A stretch of 64,000 bases of DNA from Armigeres subalbatus (Eukaryota > Arthropoda > Insecta > Diptera > Culicidae). The notes below the pieces were generated by a model, which saw nothing but the letters and a program-made list of their open reading frames with translations, was not told the origin of the DNA and ran no database searches. A program made the translations under genes and the position numbers. Shown one piece after another: positions 1 to 11,071 of this stretch (position 1 is its first letter; each line of letters starts with the position of its first letter). Location of the stretch: positions 249,297,236 through 249,361,235 of the forward strand of contig NC_085139.1 in the NCBI RefSeq assembly GCF_024139115.2, read 5' to 3'.

Positions 1-75
1 CCACGTTTGACAGTTCCCGCTAGCTTGCGTATAGATCGCTGTATTTTGTACACAAATATATTTTTATACAATTCA

Positions 76-957
76 ATGCCTCTTGAAAACCAAGATCAAG
101 ATGACCGCAACTTATATCACAGCTTGGATAGAGAATATAAGCAATCGCTAAAGGTTTTGAAGAAGTATATTCTTCTACTTCGTGAGTCATCCGAAATCCA
201 TATTTGCATCCAGTGGATAACGCGACTCAATCAATCTTCACAAGGCGAAAAATGTCACCGAAACAATCTGCTCAAGCTATTGATCGATCAGCTTGCCGAA
301 TGCAATCTAAATTATCCGTTCACCTATCCAAAGAATTTGGAAATGTCGTTGCGGTCGATAGATATGGAAGTTCAGCAACTGTCCCAAGCGGAGTGCTCTA
401 GCGAACCTAACAACACCGGTGAATGCAGTGAACTCAATGACATCTTCGCCAACTTGAAACTGTTATTATCGGATGCCGAAACGATGAATCTCAAAGTAGA
501 GGAAGATCTGCAGTCCATCCGGAGCGAAGCGCTGTCGGTTAACTCGGAAAAGAATCTGGAGTACAACCTGTGGCTGGGAACGGAATTAAAGCACCTACTT
601 TCGGAGGAAATTCCGAGACTCGTTGAAGCTCCGCATCGGAAAGTATCCGTCCAATGTAACGATCGCTTGAGGGAGGAAGATTGCGACTGGATGAATGAAT
701 CTATCGAGAGGATTAGACAATCGGTTTTGAACAAATTTCCGGTGGTTCAAGAAAAAGCCTCCAAAGCGGTGCAAACTCGGCGAAAAGGTAAAATGGACGA
801 CAAAATTGAGCAAATATTTTGTCGATTTTATACCGATTGTATGCTGAAAGATCGTGCCCAGATGATTCAAGCGAAAGTAAAGGAAGGTGTAAGTCGGATA
901 GAGCAGTCTCGAGTGTTTGAGCACATGTGTTTGGACAAAAACCGATTAGCTATGTAG
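76..957 (+). CDS. single-exon protein with DUF4485-like N-terminal module
   Basis: The uninterrupted frame begins upstream of position 7, but I take the ATG at 76 (protein starts MPLENQDQDD) because the residues before it are AT-rich leader-like sequence. The protein is about 293 residues, mostly charged and helical, with no signal peptide or membrane segment. Roughly residues 15-95 (SLDREYKQSLKVLKKY, then CIQWITRL, RNNLLKLLIDQL, and a PF/P turn) resemble the DUF4485 pattern of animal coiled-coil and ciliary/centrosomal proteins. That assignment is from remembered family features, not a search. Residues 120-220 look like a coiled coil, and a basic stretch RRKGKMDDK follows. A polyadenylation signal lies 27 bases after the stop. 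The absence of frame damage in a window full of broken transposon frames argues for a host gene. The molecular function is unknown. An upstream exon outside the window is possible. Confidence 0.7.
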   Translation: MPLENQDQDDRNLYHSLDREYKQSLKVLKKYILLLRESSEIHICIQWITRLNQSSQGEKCHRNNLLKLLIDQLAECNLNYPFTYPKNLEMSLRSIDMEVQQLSQAECSSEPNNTGECSELNDIFANLKLLLSDAETMNLKVEEDLQSIRSEALSVNSEKNLEYNLWLGTELKHLLSEEIPRLVEAPHRKVSVQCNDRLREEDCDWMNESIERIRQSVLNKFPVVQEKASKAVQTRRKGKMDDKIEQIFCRFYTDCMLKDRAQMIQAKVKEGVSRIEQSRVFEHMCLDKNRLAM

Positions 958-983
958 CGAACATATCATCTATAAATTTTGAT

Positions 984-989
984 AATAAA
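984..989 (+). promoter_or_regulatory. polyadenylation signal AATAAA
   Basis: A canonical AATAAA lies 27 bases after the stop codon of the gene at 76-957, in the usual place for a short 3'UTR. Confidence 0.7.
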
Positions 990-1739
990 AGTAAAACCTC
1001 GGGGAAAACTATGACTTTTATACATCAAACTTTTGTTCTTAGGTTGCCATTAGTGAAAATATGTTCGTTTGGCTGCGGTGACGATCGTTGCCAAACGCTA
1101 CTATTACGGTCACGGGGATGACAAGCTACGCCATCTTTGTCACATCTTTTCTAAATCACCAATACGAGTGCACTGCGAATGCAACATAAACAATTGCGAG
1201 GGTGAAAATGATATAAAACGAACAAAGCCATAGACAGTACCTTGTGCAACTAGCATTCTAATTATTTGAGCAAATAAGTTGAACATTCTTAAGTATGAAG
1301 CATGGAATCGAGTGTAAAATTGTTTTAATTGATAATTCGTTAAATTTTTCTCTATTTTCTCATTATTGTATAATGTTGCATTATTGAGTGGTATGGGCGT
1401 TTTGCATCATATTCTCCTGTAAAAACGAAAACATTCAAAATTCACGCCCATACTATTGCAAAATAAATTAGTATTGGGGTTATTTGACACTGGGGGATAA
1501 ATTTATCCCCCAAAAAAGAGCGAACAGGCAAACCTGTCAAAATCCATAGTAAAAAACTTGGATGTCGCTCCTCTGATTACGGGCGACAAATATGAATTGT
1601 GGCGAGGGGTGATGTAGCGTGAGTGAGAACCGTTTAAGAGAATGGGAGATTTTGCTGTGGTGGTTGTTCAAGGCCAAATTTTTCAAAGCGGCATTACCTA
1701 GTTAATTTGATATGTTCCGTGTGATTTCGTGATTAATAT
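990..1739. other. intergenic spacer with two palindromic sites
   Basis: No supported gene. A small inverted repeat pairs GTATGGGCG at 1391-1399 with CGCCCATAC at 1445-1453, leaving a 45-base loop. A perfect 20-base palindrome (GGGGGATAAATTTATCCCCC) sits at 1492-1511. Both look like worn foldback-element ends. Confidence 0.5.
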
Positions 1740-3095
1740 TGGAGAAATGACAAAGCACGACTCTAGCTTCATCGCCCCAAGCTTGCATATGTATTCAACC
1801 ATATCCATAACATATTCATGTAGATTAGAAGATGATGATTTTGTAATATCCTGGGTTATCGAAACCGTCCTTGAGATCAGAACTTGTGATCTACAGCCAC
1901 GAAACAAGTTTTTTGGAACAAAAAGCTTGGATATGTGTTCAACTATGTCCATAAAATGTTTCAGAAGACCAGGAGGCATGGTAAGTTGGTCAGGCTTTTT
2001 AGTTGCAGTGTTCAGATCTGAAGTCCCGAACTCAAGGACAGTTTTGGTGACCTACAGTATATCCAAACAATCAGCCGATATAAACAAGGATAATAACTTC
2101 GAAGAGATGTAAAGAAAATGGTTCAACACGTATCGAAACTATAAGTAGCGAAAACACTACAATTGTTTGGACGATTCAGAATTTTACAATGTCTTTTGGT
2201 CTTACAGCAGATGTAACGCACATTGTTGTATACATATCGACACTTTGAGCAACAGAAGAAGCCTTCAAACCAGCTGTAGTCCTGAAAAGTTTAGATGATG
2301 CAGAGAATATTACTTTCGCAGAGCTGTAGATCCCAAATCAAAATCAAGGATAGCTTGGATGACTCAGAATATCTGAAAATATCTTACGATATCTGTTGAC
2401 CTCCCAAGAGAGGTAATGGATATAATTGAATGTATGTTGAAGCTTTCAGCACTGAAAAAGATTTTCTTGCAGCTGTAGATCTCAAATCCTAATCTCAATG
2501 ACAGTTTGGATAGCCCAGAATATAATAAAACTATCTTACGATATCCGTTGACCTCCATAGATGTGTAATAGAAATTATTGAATGCATATCGAAGCTTTGA
2601 GTACCGAAAAAAGCTTCTAAGTAGCTAAGCACCTTGCGGTGCTTTCATCACCTTATATAAGATGTAATGAACACGGTAGTAAACATTGAGCAGGGATTGA
2701 ACTTATCATTTCATTATCATTTAGTATTCAGCCAATTACTCATTCCAGTGGCGGAATTCCGAAAAGTGTTGTATGGCGGACTTCTAGCGCAAGTGTTATT
2801 ATCATTTAGTATGTTGAATCATAATAGCGTTTCACGCTGTAAATATTAGACATAGAGCAATGTACCCTTAGACAAAATTGTAGAGGGGAAATATTGCTTG
2901 AAGTCCGTCATACAACACTTTTCGGAATTCCGCCTCTGGAATGAGTTATTTGCTGAATACTAAATGATAATGAAATGAAAAGTTCAATCCCTGACTTTGA
3001 GTAACGAAAACAGTTTTTTTGCAGCTTTAGATTTCAAGTCCTGAACTCAAGGATAGTTTGGATGGCCTAGGGCGTCCATGAAAGCCTAAACATAG
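1740..3095. repeat. degenerate tandem repeat, about 165-180 bp units
   Basis: Recurring blocks read roughly: a TTGAGTACCGAAAA-type start, a GCAGCTGTAGATCTCAAATC-type middle, a TCAAGGACAGTTTGGAT-type stretch, then ATCTTACGATATCCGTTGACCTCC. They recur near 1880-2050, 2240-2410, 2430-2590 and 2995-3065. The copies are diverged and carry indels and stops in all frames, so the short frames here (for example 1729-2112) are not genes. The array is interrupted by the MITE at 2691-2994. Confidence 0.6.
2691..2994. mobile_element. hAT-type MITE with about 100-bp terminal inverted repeats
   Basis: The left end begins CAGGGATTGAACTT and the right end closes AAGTTCAATCCCTG. The arms stay complementary for about 100 bases, including a GGAATTCCG.AAAGTGTTGTATG.CGGACTTC-like stretch. 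The 8 bases outside are ACATTGAG (2683-2690) and ACTTTGAG (2995-3002), an 8-bp target duplication with one mismatch. CAGGG termini and 8-bp duplications are typical of hAT transposons. There is no transposase inside. Confidence 0.75.
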
Positions 3096-3544
3096 TTTAT
3101 TGTACAGTAACTCTACGGATAAGTTTGAATAAAAATGTTATTTTGAAACATTACAATCCGTTGCCAAGTACACCTTATATTTTCTCTTTCGTGTTCATGA
3201 CGTTCTAGGTTGTCGAAGGGCCTTGATCGCCCATGCCTGATTTAGTTTTCCCTGATAGGGAAGTTAATTTCAAGCAATATTGCTGAAGATAGTGTTCTGC
3301 GATTTTATACATCCATAACTAGTATAAGTTGAATCGATCCCTCAAATTTTCCTGATTCCGAGGGTTGTCCACCAGTTCCGGTGAAGGAAACTTCCGCACT
3401 GGTGGTGCTCATCGCAGGGGGCGCTTTCACGCATTGAGCCGACTTCGTCTTCGGGTTGCAGAGGTTGCAGTGGTTCCTACGATTCCAGGTGGCAGAAGAC
3501 TGCCGGTTCGCTGGTGCCCCAACGACTCAAAGCCAAAGACTGCT
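3096..3544. other. unassigned unique-looking segment before the satellite
   Basis: No supported gene. The first 260 bases are AT-rich. From about 3360 the sequence becomes GC-richer and reads open into the satellite on the plus strand, but it has no recognisable domain. Confidence 0.35.
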
Positions 3545-6500
3545 CGAAGCTCTGAAAGCTTCCTCCAGAAGCTCTGAAAGCTTCCTCCAGAAGCTCTGAA
3601 AGCTTCCTCCAGAAGCTCTGAAAGCTTCCTCCAGAAGCTCTGAAAGCTTCCTCCAGAAGCTCTGAAAGCTTCCTCCAGAAGCTCTGAAAGCTTCCTCCAG
3701 AAGCTCTGAAAGCTTCCTCCAGAAGCTCCTCCAGCTTCCTCCAGAAGCTCTGAAAGCTTCCTCCAGAAGCTCCAGAAGCTTCCTCCAGAAGCTCTGGCTT
3801 CCTCCAGAAGCTCTGAAAGCTTCCTCCAGAAGCCCAGCTCCTCCAGAAGCTCTGAAAGCTTCCTCCAGAAGCTCTGAAAGCTTCCTCCTGAAGCTCTGCT
3901 TCCTCCAGAAGCTCTGAAGCCTCCAGAAGCTCTGAGCTTCCTCCAGAAGCTCTAGCTTCCTCCAGAAGCTCTGATGCTTCCTCCAGAAGCTCGGAAAGCT
4001 TCCTCCAGAAGCTCGGAAAGCTTCCTCCAGAAGCTCGGAAAGCTTCCTCCAGAAGCTCGGAAAGCTTCCTCCAGAAGCTCGGAAAGCTTCCTCCAGAAGC
4101 TCGGAAAGCTTCCTCCAGAAGCTCTGGTGCCTCCACTGAAGCTTCCTCCAGAAGCTCAGCTCCAGAGCTCTCCAGCTCTGGCTTCCTCCAGAAGCTCAAA
4201 GCTTCCTCCAGAAGCCTGGAAAGCTTCCTCCAGCTCTCCTCCAGAAGCTCTGCTTCCTCCAGAAGCCTCCAGCTCTCCAGAAGCTCAAAGCTTCCTCCAG
4301 AAGCTCAAGCTTCCTCCAGAAGCTCCAGGCTCCAGAAGCTCTGGTGCTTCCTCCAGAAGCTCTGAAAGCCTCCCGAAGCTTAGAAAGCTTCCTCCAGAAG
4401 CTCGGAAAGCTTCCTCCAGAAGCTCGGAAAGCTTCCTCCAGAAGCTCTGAAAGCTTCCTCCAGAAGCTCTGAAAGCTTCCTCCAGAAGCTCTGAAAGCCT
4501 TCTCCAGAAGCTCTAGCTTCCTCCAGAAGCTCTGGAAAGCCTCCAGAAGCTCTGGTGCTTCCTCCAGAAGCTCCTCCTGGTGCTCCAGCTCCAGCCTCCA
4601 GAAGCTCCCAGCCTCCTCCAGAAGCTCTGGTGCCTCCAGAAGCCTTGCCTCCAGAAGCTCTGGTGCTTCCTCCAGAAGCTCCTCCAGCTTCCTCCAGAAG
4701 CTTCCTCCAGAAGCCCAGCCTCCAGAAGCTCTGCTTCCTCCAGAAGCTCTGAAAGCTTCCTCCAGAAGCTCTGGAAGCTTCCTCCAGAAGCTCTGGAAGC
4801 TTCCTCCAGAAGCTCTGGAAGCTTCCTCCAGAAGCTCTGGAAGCTTCCTCCAGAAGCTCTGGAAGCTTCCTCCAGAAGCTCTGGAAGCTTCCTCCAGAAG
4901 CTCTGGAAGCTTCCTCCAGAAGCTCTGGAAGCTTCCTCCAGAAGCTCTGGAAGCTTCCTCCAGAAGCTCTGGAAGCTTCCTCCAGAAGCTCTGAAAGCTT
5001 CCTCCAGAAGCTCTGAAAGCTTCCTCCAGAAGCTCTGAAAGCTTCCTCCAGAACCTGCGAAAGCTTCCTCCAGAAGCTCCAAAGCTCCTCCAGAAGCTCT
5101 GAGCTTCCTCCAGAAGCTCCTTCCAGCTCTGGAAGCTTCCTCCAGAAGCTTCCTCCAGAAGCTCTGGAGCTCCTCCAGAAGCTCCTCCAGAGCTTCCCTC
5201 CAGAAGCTCTGAAAGCTTCCTCCAGAAGCTCTGAAAGCCTTCCAGAAGCTCTGAAAACTCTCCCAGAAGCTCTGAAAACTTCTCCCAAAGCTCTGTAAGC
5301 TTCCTCCCAGAAGCTTTGTAAGCCTCCCAGAAGCTCTGAGCCACTCCCAGAAGCTCCAAGCTTCTCCCAGAAGCTCTGGAAAGCCTCCCAGAAGCTCTGG
5401 AAAGCCTCCAGAAGCTCTGAAAGCTCTCCCAAAAGCTCTGGTGCCCAACCCAGAAGCTCTGGAAAGCCTCCAGAAGCTCTGGTGCTTCCTCCAGAAGCTC
5501 TGGAAAGCCTCCTCCAGAAGCTCTGGAAAGCTTCCTCCAGAAGCTCTGAAAGCTCCTCCAGAAGCTCTGGAAAGCCTCCTCCAGAAGCTCTGCTTCCTCC
5601 AGAGCTTCCTCCAGAGCTCCTCCAGAGCCTCCAGAAGCCTGCTCCTCCAGAAGCTCCAGCCTCCAGAAGCCTCCTCCAGAAGCTCTGAGCCTCCTCCAGA
5701 GCCTCCAGCTTCCTCCAGAAGCCTGGTGCCTCCTCCAGAAGCCTGGTGCCTTCCTCCAGAAGCTCTGAGCTTCCTCCAGAAGCTCTGGAAAGCCTCCAGA
5801 AGCTCTGCTTCCTCCAGAAGCCTGCCTCCAGAGCTCCTCCAGAAGCCTGCTTCCTCCAGAGCTCTGGTGCCTCCAGAAGCTCTGGTGCCTCCAGAAGCTC
5901 TGGAAAGCCTCCAGAAGCCTGGTGCTTCCTCCAGAAGCTCTGGAAAGCTTCCTCCAGCCTCCAGCTTCCTCCAGAAGCTCTGAAGCTTCCTCCAGAAGCT
6001 CTGGAAAGCCTCCAGAAGCTCTGGTGCCTTCCTCCAGAAGCTCTGGAAGCTTCCTCCAGAAGCTCTCCTCCAGAAGCTCTGGAAGCTTCCTCCAGAAGCC
6101 TGCTTCCTCCAGAGCTCTGGTGCTTCCTCCAGAAGCTCTGGAAAGCCTCCAGAAGCTCTGAGCTTCCTCCAGAAGCTCTGGTGCTTCCTCCAGCTCTGGA
6201 AAGCCTCCAGAAGCTCTGAAAGCCTCCAGAAGCTCTGAAAGCCTCCAGAAGCTCTGGAAAGCCTCCAGAAGCTCTGGTGCTTCCTCCAGAAGCTCTGAGC
6301 CTCCAGAAGCTCTGGTGCTTCCTCCAGAAGCTCGGAAAGCTTCCTCCAGAAGCTCGGAAAGCTTCCTCCAGAAGCTCTGGTGCCTCCCAGAAGCTCTGAA
6401 AGCCTCCCAGAAGCTCTGGAAAGCTTCTCCCAGAAGCTCTGCAAGCTTCTCCCAGAAGCTCTGCAAGCTTCTCCCAGAAGCTCTGAAAGCTTCTCCCAGA

Positions 6501-7118
6501 AGCTCTGAAAGCTTCTCCCAGAAGCTCTGAAAGCTTCTCCCAGAAGCTCTGAAAGCTTCTCCCAGAAGCTCTGAAAGCTTCCTCCAGAAGCTCGGAAAGC
6601 TTCCTCCAGAAGCTCTGAAAGCTTCCTCCAGAAGCTCTGAAAGCTTCCTCCAGAAGCTCTGAAAGCTTCCTCCAGAAGCTCTGAAAGCTTCCTCCAGAAG
6701 CTCTGAAAGCTTCCTCCAGAAGCTCTGAAAGCTTCCTCCAGAAGCTCTGAAAGCTTCCTCCAGAAGCTCTGAAAGCTTCTCCCAGAAGCTCTGAAAGCTT
6801 CTCCCAGAAGCTCTGAAAGCTTCCTCCAGAAGCTCTGAAAGATTTTTACCGAAGTTTTGAAATCTTTTTCTAGAATATTTGAAAGCTTTTCCTGAAGCTC
6901 TGAAGGCTTTCTCCAAACGCGCTGAAAGGTTTCTTTAGAAGCTCTGAAAGCTTTCTCCAGAAGCTTTGAAAGCTTTCTCCAGAAGCTCTGAAAGCTCTGA
7001 ATTCTTTTTCCAGAAGCTCTGAAAGCTTTCTCCAGAAGATCTGAAAATTTTCTCCTGAAGCTTTGAAAGCTTTCTCCAAAAGTTCTGAAAGCTTTCTCCA
7101 GAAGCTCCGAAAGCTTTT
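3545..7118. repeat. 22-bp satellite/minisatellite array
   Basis: The unit is AGAAGCTCTGAAAGCTTCCT plus CC (22 bp), repeated over about 3.5 kb. Homogeneous blocks use different variants: CTCTGAAAG at 3545-3720, CTCGGAAAG at 3985-4120, CTCTGGAAG at 4760-4990, and TTCTCCCAGAAG at 6425-6580. Irregular, shortened spacers dominate 5040-6330, and 6840-7118 is visibly diverged. Each unit can form a GAAGCT/AGCTTC hairpin. Because 22 is not a multiple of 3, three units give a 22-codon period. The motif lacks stops on the minus strand, so frames of 885 and 906 residues (repeats such as RASGGSFQSFWRKLSELLEE) run through the array. I regard these as by-products rather than genes. Similar GAAGCT-rich minisatellites occur in mosquitoes. 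Confidence 0.9.
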
Positions 7119-7740
7119 TTCCCATTAGTTTGTCGAAGCACTCTTCAGAATTGGCAAAGAAATTAGACACACAGCGAACTCGGGCGGCGGATTTTTTCCA
7201 TAGTTTAAATAGTTTCTGCGCGAGCGTTGTTCAGAGGACTTATGTCGATGTTTCATTCCTGTGATGTCAAGACTTATGTCCACTAAACGCACATCTGTAC
7301 AGAATAAACCTTGCAACTTATGACTCCTCCAGAGAGCAATTATTGGATACTCTTGTGGCTCGAGGTGAACAAACTCAAGGAAGTCTGAGGTGTTTTGGGA
7401 GTTCGTGATGTTGTCTATAAGCAGGCAGTGTATAGTCTTCTTTATACTTCTGACTTTTTGAAAATTAAATATATTGTTTTTTTTTTCAAAGTTTATTTTG
7501 TTTAGTCGTTAGAATTCCTTTGCAAAATCGAATGGATAAGATGGTGTTTTCAAAAAAATCGAGAAAAAAATCGAAGGAAAATTAATTCAAAGATATCGCC
7601 ACTCCAGCGAAGATTTGTCTTGCAGGCCTCGGACTTTCGAACAGTGCATATTCTTACTACCAGGCGCAAATCAATATGTTCCAAATAATTCAACCGAATA
7701 ATCGGCATGGATGGATGTCATCTACCACCTTTTAGGTACT
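7119..7740. other. unassigned spacer
   Basis: No supported gene or element boundary. It contains a T-run (7480-7494) and an A-rich stretch (7550-7590) with repeated AAAATCGA words. Confidence 0.4.
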
Positions 7741-8950
7741 TCAATCACAACGGTCGTGAAGCGACTCAGTCATCATCGGGGGCAAACAGCATCCAGAGAA
7801 GCTGCGAGCGTCAGCGAGATGGCAGTGTGTTAGAACACAGTACAAGACATGTGAATCGATGACTCGCCAATGGCACCGCACACACCGACCTGCACAACGA
7901 TAGCGCGAAGGTAGGGTCCACCGCGGATCGCACTCTGCCCAGTTAAGGTATGAAGAAGTGCACAGAAGGCGGAACAAATACCTTTGCCTATATTAGCCAG
8001 CGTACGGCGGGCAGCGTCGTCGGGTAGCAATCCGCCGCATGGTCATCGTGATTATCGCCGTAATAATCATCGGCCGCTTCGTTAAGGTGCGCTCAACGAA
8101 CGTATGTAGGTCTGTTATGCATCCGATCGTCACAGAGACGCTGTGGCTGTGGACAACCGAACCATTCCAGAATCGCTGCCGTTGTTGGTGATCGTCATCG
8201 TGGTATTCGTTGCAAGCAGCAGCAGATAGGCCATGTCACCCCGACGCTTCCCGTAGTTACGCTCATTACAGTCAGCGCTTGCCATTACATGGTGGATCGC
8301 GCATTCGATCGCGCGCGTGCTGCTGATCTATACAACGACAGTCGATATCGACCTACACACGTTCGGCGATAGCGCGCGGCTTGTTTTGAGTGTTTTGACC
8401 ACCCGGCTGACGATGATGATGGTGTGGCGATGATGATGGAATGGTTCGGAACGGAATAGGCAATATCGCGCCCCAGAGCCATCAGTTTCTGCTAGTTTTG
8501 ACGCGACTTTTGAACGATTAGCATGTTTAAGTTCGGTGCGATTAGATTATTGCCTCGGAGCTGATCAGCCGGCGCAGTTACAGTGATTTAGAGTGCAAGT
8601 GCGCGCGCACGCCCATGCGGTTTTTATCGGAAGAGTGATCTGTGGATTAGATATCGCTCGTCTCGGTGGGTACCAAGCGATATTGGGCACTGGGGAGTTC
8701 GATGTGAGAGGGATTCAATTTGTTGGCGAGCCTCGCGCAAGGTGCTAATGCTTACCATTAGTATATCGTGACCAGACCGGAGTGTGCGGTGATAGCGAAA
8801 GTACGATAGGTGGATTGCGAGCGCTGATTTGTTTATACGCCTATATTCAAGTGAGTTGTGCAACCGGTTCGGTATGGTTCTGAGAAGTTGGGTCATTTCC
8901 ACGGAGCTCGTTTGTCAACATGTCAAACAACGTGGTAGGATAATGAGTAA
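7741..8950. other. GC-richer, promoter- or 5'UTR-like block
   Basis: The base composition rises sharply, with many CpG and GCGCGC words, and no transposon signatures are visible. A GCTGATCAG word near 8554 followed by GTTACAGTG resembles the sequence at the start of the candidate first exon near 61826. No long conserved frame is present. It may be a promoter plus non-coding first exon, but I see neither a decisive TATA box nor a decisive donor. Confidence 0.3.
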
Positions 8951-9767
8951 GGACAGAATCGTGGACTATTGAGTAACACTTAGCTGGTGCTGGTTAGTAA
9001 TAAAATCGTGCAAATTTGTTGTTCCGGATGGATACACATTAATGGAGCATGATATCTCACTGAGATTTACATGATGTATATTTAATTTATAATGCATGTA
9101 AAACATGACATGAGAGTTTTTAGTACTCGATGTGTTCTCTAAATCCTGGCCATTAGGTTATGATCAGTTAATTGACATTATTTTAAAATTTTATTTGTCT
9201 AACTCGAAACCCAATGTTGCATTTTTTCAATATAATTCTATTTTCATTCTGTGTAAATAATACGAAAGGGCCGATGCCGAGTGTTTGTTTCTAATTTCTG
9301 TGATTTTTTTTAGTAGTGGACAATCGTAATAGATTGTTGGTTTTCCAATTAGCATCCTCTCCATTGTTTGCTCCGATCTTTCCTTCATAGTTAGATCTTC
9401 ATCACTGGCGGCGCCAGAGTTCTGGTAACGATGGGAAACCACCATTTTTTGTTGTAATTGATTCATTTACAATTTGGCGTTAGTAATAAACACTATAATT
9501 GAAGGTGTTAATCAGTCATGGAAGCAATGCACTCTCCAATAGTCGAAATCTGCCCTGGCTACGTCCTTTTGAATGCTGAGGAAGGGAAAAGATGGTTGGT
9601 TGGACATTGGACACCTACATAGGAAAGATGCAGAAAACTCTACGACCTCTCATAGGTGCCACGGGAGGTTGTTTTTTGGATTGTGTGGAAGGTTTTAACA
9701 ATGGGAATCGTTTTGGTAGAAAGGGAAACACTGAAAAAATTAAGATAGAGAAACAATATAGAAAAGG
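8951..9767. other. AT-rich spacer with one weak minus-strand ORF
   Basis: Minus-strand frame 9227-9466 (79 codons, starting MNQLQQKMVVSHRYQN) has protein-like composition but no recognised domain and no supporting signals, so I do not call it a gene. The stretch from about 9500 to 9767 flanks, and probably belongs to, the tRNA-headed SINE on the minus strand. Confidence 0.3.
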
Positions 9768-9842
9768 GACGAGCCTGGAATTGAACCCACGACCTCCTGC
9801 TTATAAGGCAGAAGCGGTAGCCATTAGACCACCGAGCTCGTC
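9768..9842 (-). mobile_element. tRNA-Ile(UAU)-like head of a SINE or tRNA pseudogene
   Basis: Read on the minus strand: acceptor GACGAGC pairing with GCTCGTC, an A-box-like TGGTCTAATGG, an anticodon stem TCTGC/GCAGG around loop CTTATAA (anticodon TAT), and a B box GGTTCAATTCC. The T stem is one base short and mismatched, which argues against a functional tRNA. Both polymerase III promoter boxes are intact, so this is best read as the 5' head of a tRNA-derived SINE running leftward toward about 9600. A decayed tRNA gene is the alternative. Confidence 0.65.
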
Positions 9843-9939
9843 TTTTTTGGATAGGATTTCTAGCAAAGCAAGCAAAATGGTTGAATGCACTCAATAATTT
9901 CTTGGAAATTGGCTTCTGACATTTTTTTTGTCAATATCT

Positions 9940-10045
9940 TTCATAATTATTTAGGAAATAGCTCCAGGATTTGTTCAAGAAATTTCAAGAATTCTTCCAG
10001 AAACTCCTATAGGAACTCTTTCAAAAATTATTTCAGTTCAGGTAT
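9940..10045. repeat. degenerate short repeat of the GAATTCTTCCAGAAACTCCT type
   Basis: Loosely periodic words (CCAGGA, CAAGAAATTTC, TTCCAGAAACTCC, GGAACTCTTTC) with a spacing of about 24 bases. The same style of worn minisatellite occurs at 55920-56050 and 58387-58535. Confidence 0.4.
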
Positions 10046-10125
10046 TCCTTCGGATGGTCGAATGCTGACAGGGAAGAGGGGGTTTGCTCTTCTCCGGAGG
10101 TGCAAATCTTACTGAGCGTCTGTAC

Positions 10126-11055
10126 TCCATGTTAGGGGCGGCTGATCGTTCGAGTTCCAGCGAAGGACTCTAAAATACTGTGCATCATGGTCCACCGGAA
10201 ATAAAGAGGAATGGCCCTCCGGAAATTTAGAGGGTTTGGTGTCAGGCCCTGCAAGCCAGCCAAAAAAAACTTACGCAACGAATAATCAACAAGAAAGTAC
10301 GGACCGGAACCATCGGCGAAGACCACTGCGACGAAAAGGGACTAGCGATTGGAAACTCGGTTCGTGGAACTGCAAATTTCTCAACTTCATCGGGAGCACA
10401 CGCATACTCGTCGATGTGCTCAAGGACCGTGGATTTGGCATCGTAGCTCAGCAGGAGGTTTGTTGGAAGGAATCAATGGTGTGAACTTTTAAAGGTAATC
10501 ATACCATCTACCAGAGCTGCGGCAACACACACGAGCTGGGAACAGCTTTCATAGTGATGGGCGATATGCAAAGGCGCGTGATCGGGTGGTGGCCGATCAA
10601 TGAAAGAATGTGCAGGTTGAGAATCAAAGGCCGTTTCTTCAACTTCAGCATAATCAACGTCCATAGCCCACACTCCGGAAGAACTGATGATGATAAAGAC
10701 GCATTCTACGTGCAGCTGAAACGTGAGTACGGCAGCTGCCCAAGCCACAACGTCATAATCATCATAGGAGATTTGAACGCTCAGGTTGGCCAAAAGGAGG
10801 AGTTTAGATTGACTATTGGGAAGTTTAGCGCTCACCGGCTGACGAACGAAAACGACAAATTGATTTTACTGCCACCAAGAATATGGCCATTCGCAGCACC
10901 TATTTCCAACACAGCCTTTCGTATCGGTACACCTGGAGATCACCACTGCAGACAGAATCACAAATCGACCACGTTCTGATTGATGGACGGCACTTCTCCG
11001 ACATTATCGACGTCAGGGCATATCGTGGCGCTAACATCGATTCTGACCACTATCT
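10126..11055 (+). pseudogene. LINE A, 5' half: APE endonuclease (interrupted)
   Basis: This is the front part of a non-LTR retrotransposon of the type often labelled endonuclease-reverse transcriptase in insects. The leader runs to about 10270. Then come WKLGSWNCKFLNF and IVAQQEVCWK (endonuclease start motifs), VIIIIGDLNAQVG (the GD.N active-site motif), QIDHVLIDGRHFSD, and finally NIDSDHYL, where the frame is cut. Small frameshifts separate these blocks (10236-10484, 10554-10979, 10883-11080). The APE-like nuclease nicks DNA for target-primed reverse transcription. The continuation is at 13687, beyond an inserted antiparallel LINE. I cannot settle the clade (RTE, Loner or I group). Confidence 0.8.
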
Positions 11056-11071
11056 ATTATTTATTATTTAT

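Noticed and set aside
3545..7118. CRISPR-like array
   Set aside because: Head-to-tail 22-mers without unique spacers, in eukaryotic DNA.
3477..7170. Overlapping giant minus-strand frames (240, 350, 885 and 906 codons) and several plus-strand frames as genes
   Set aside because: They are translations of the 22-bp satellite in different phases, with no promoter, start context or non-repeat domain.
9768..9842. Functional tRNA-Ile gene
   Set aside because: T stem one base short and mismatched; better explained as a SINE head or pseudogene.
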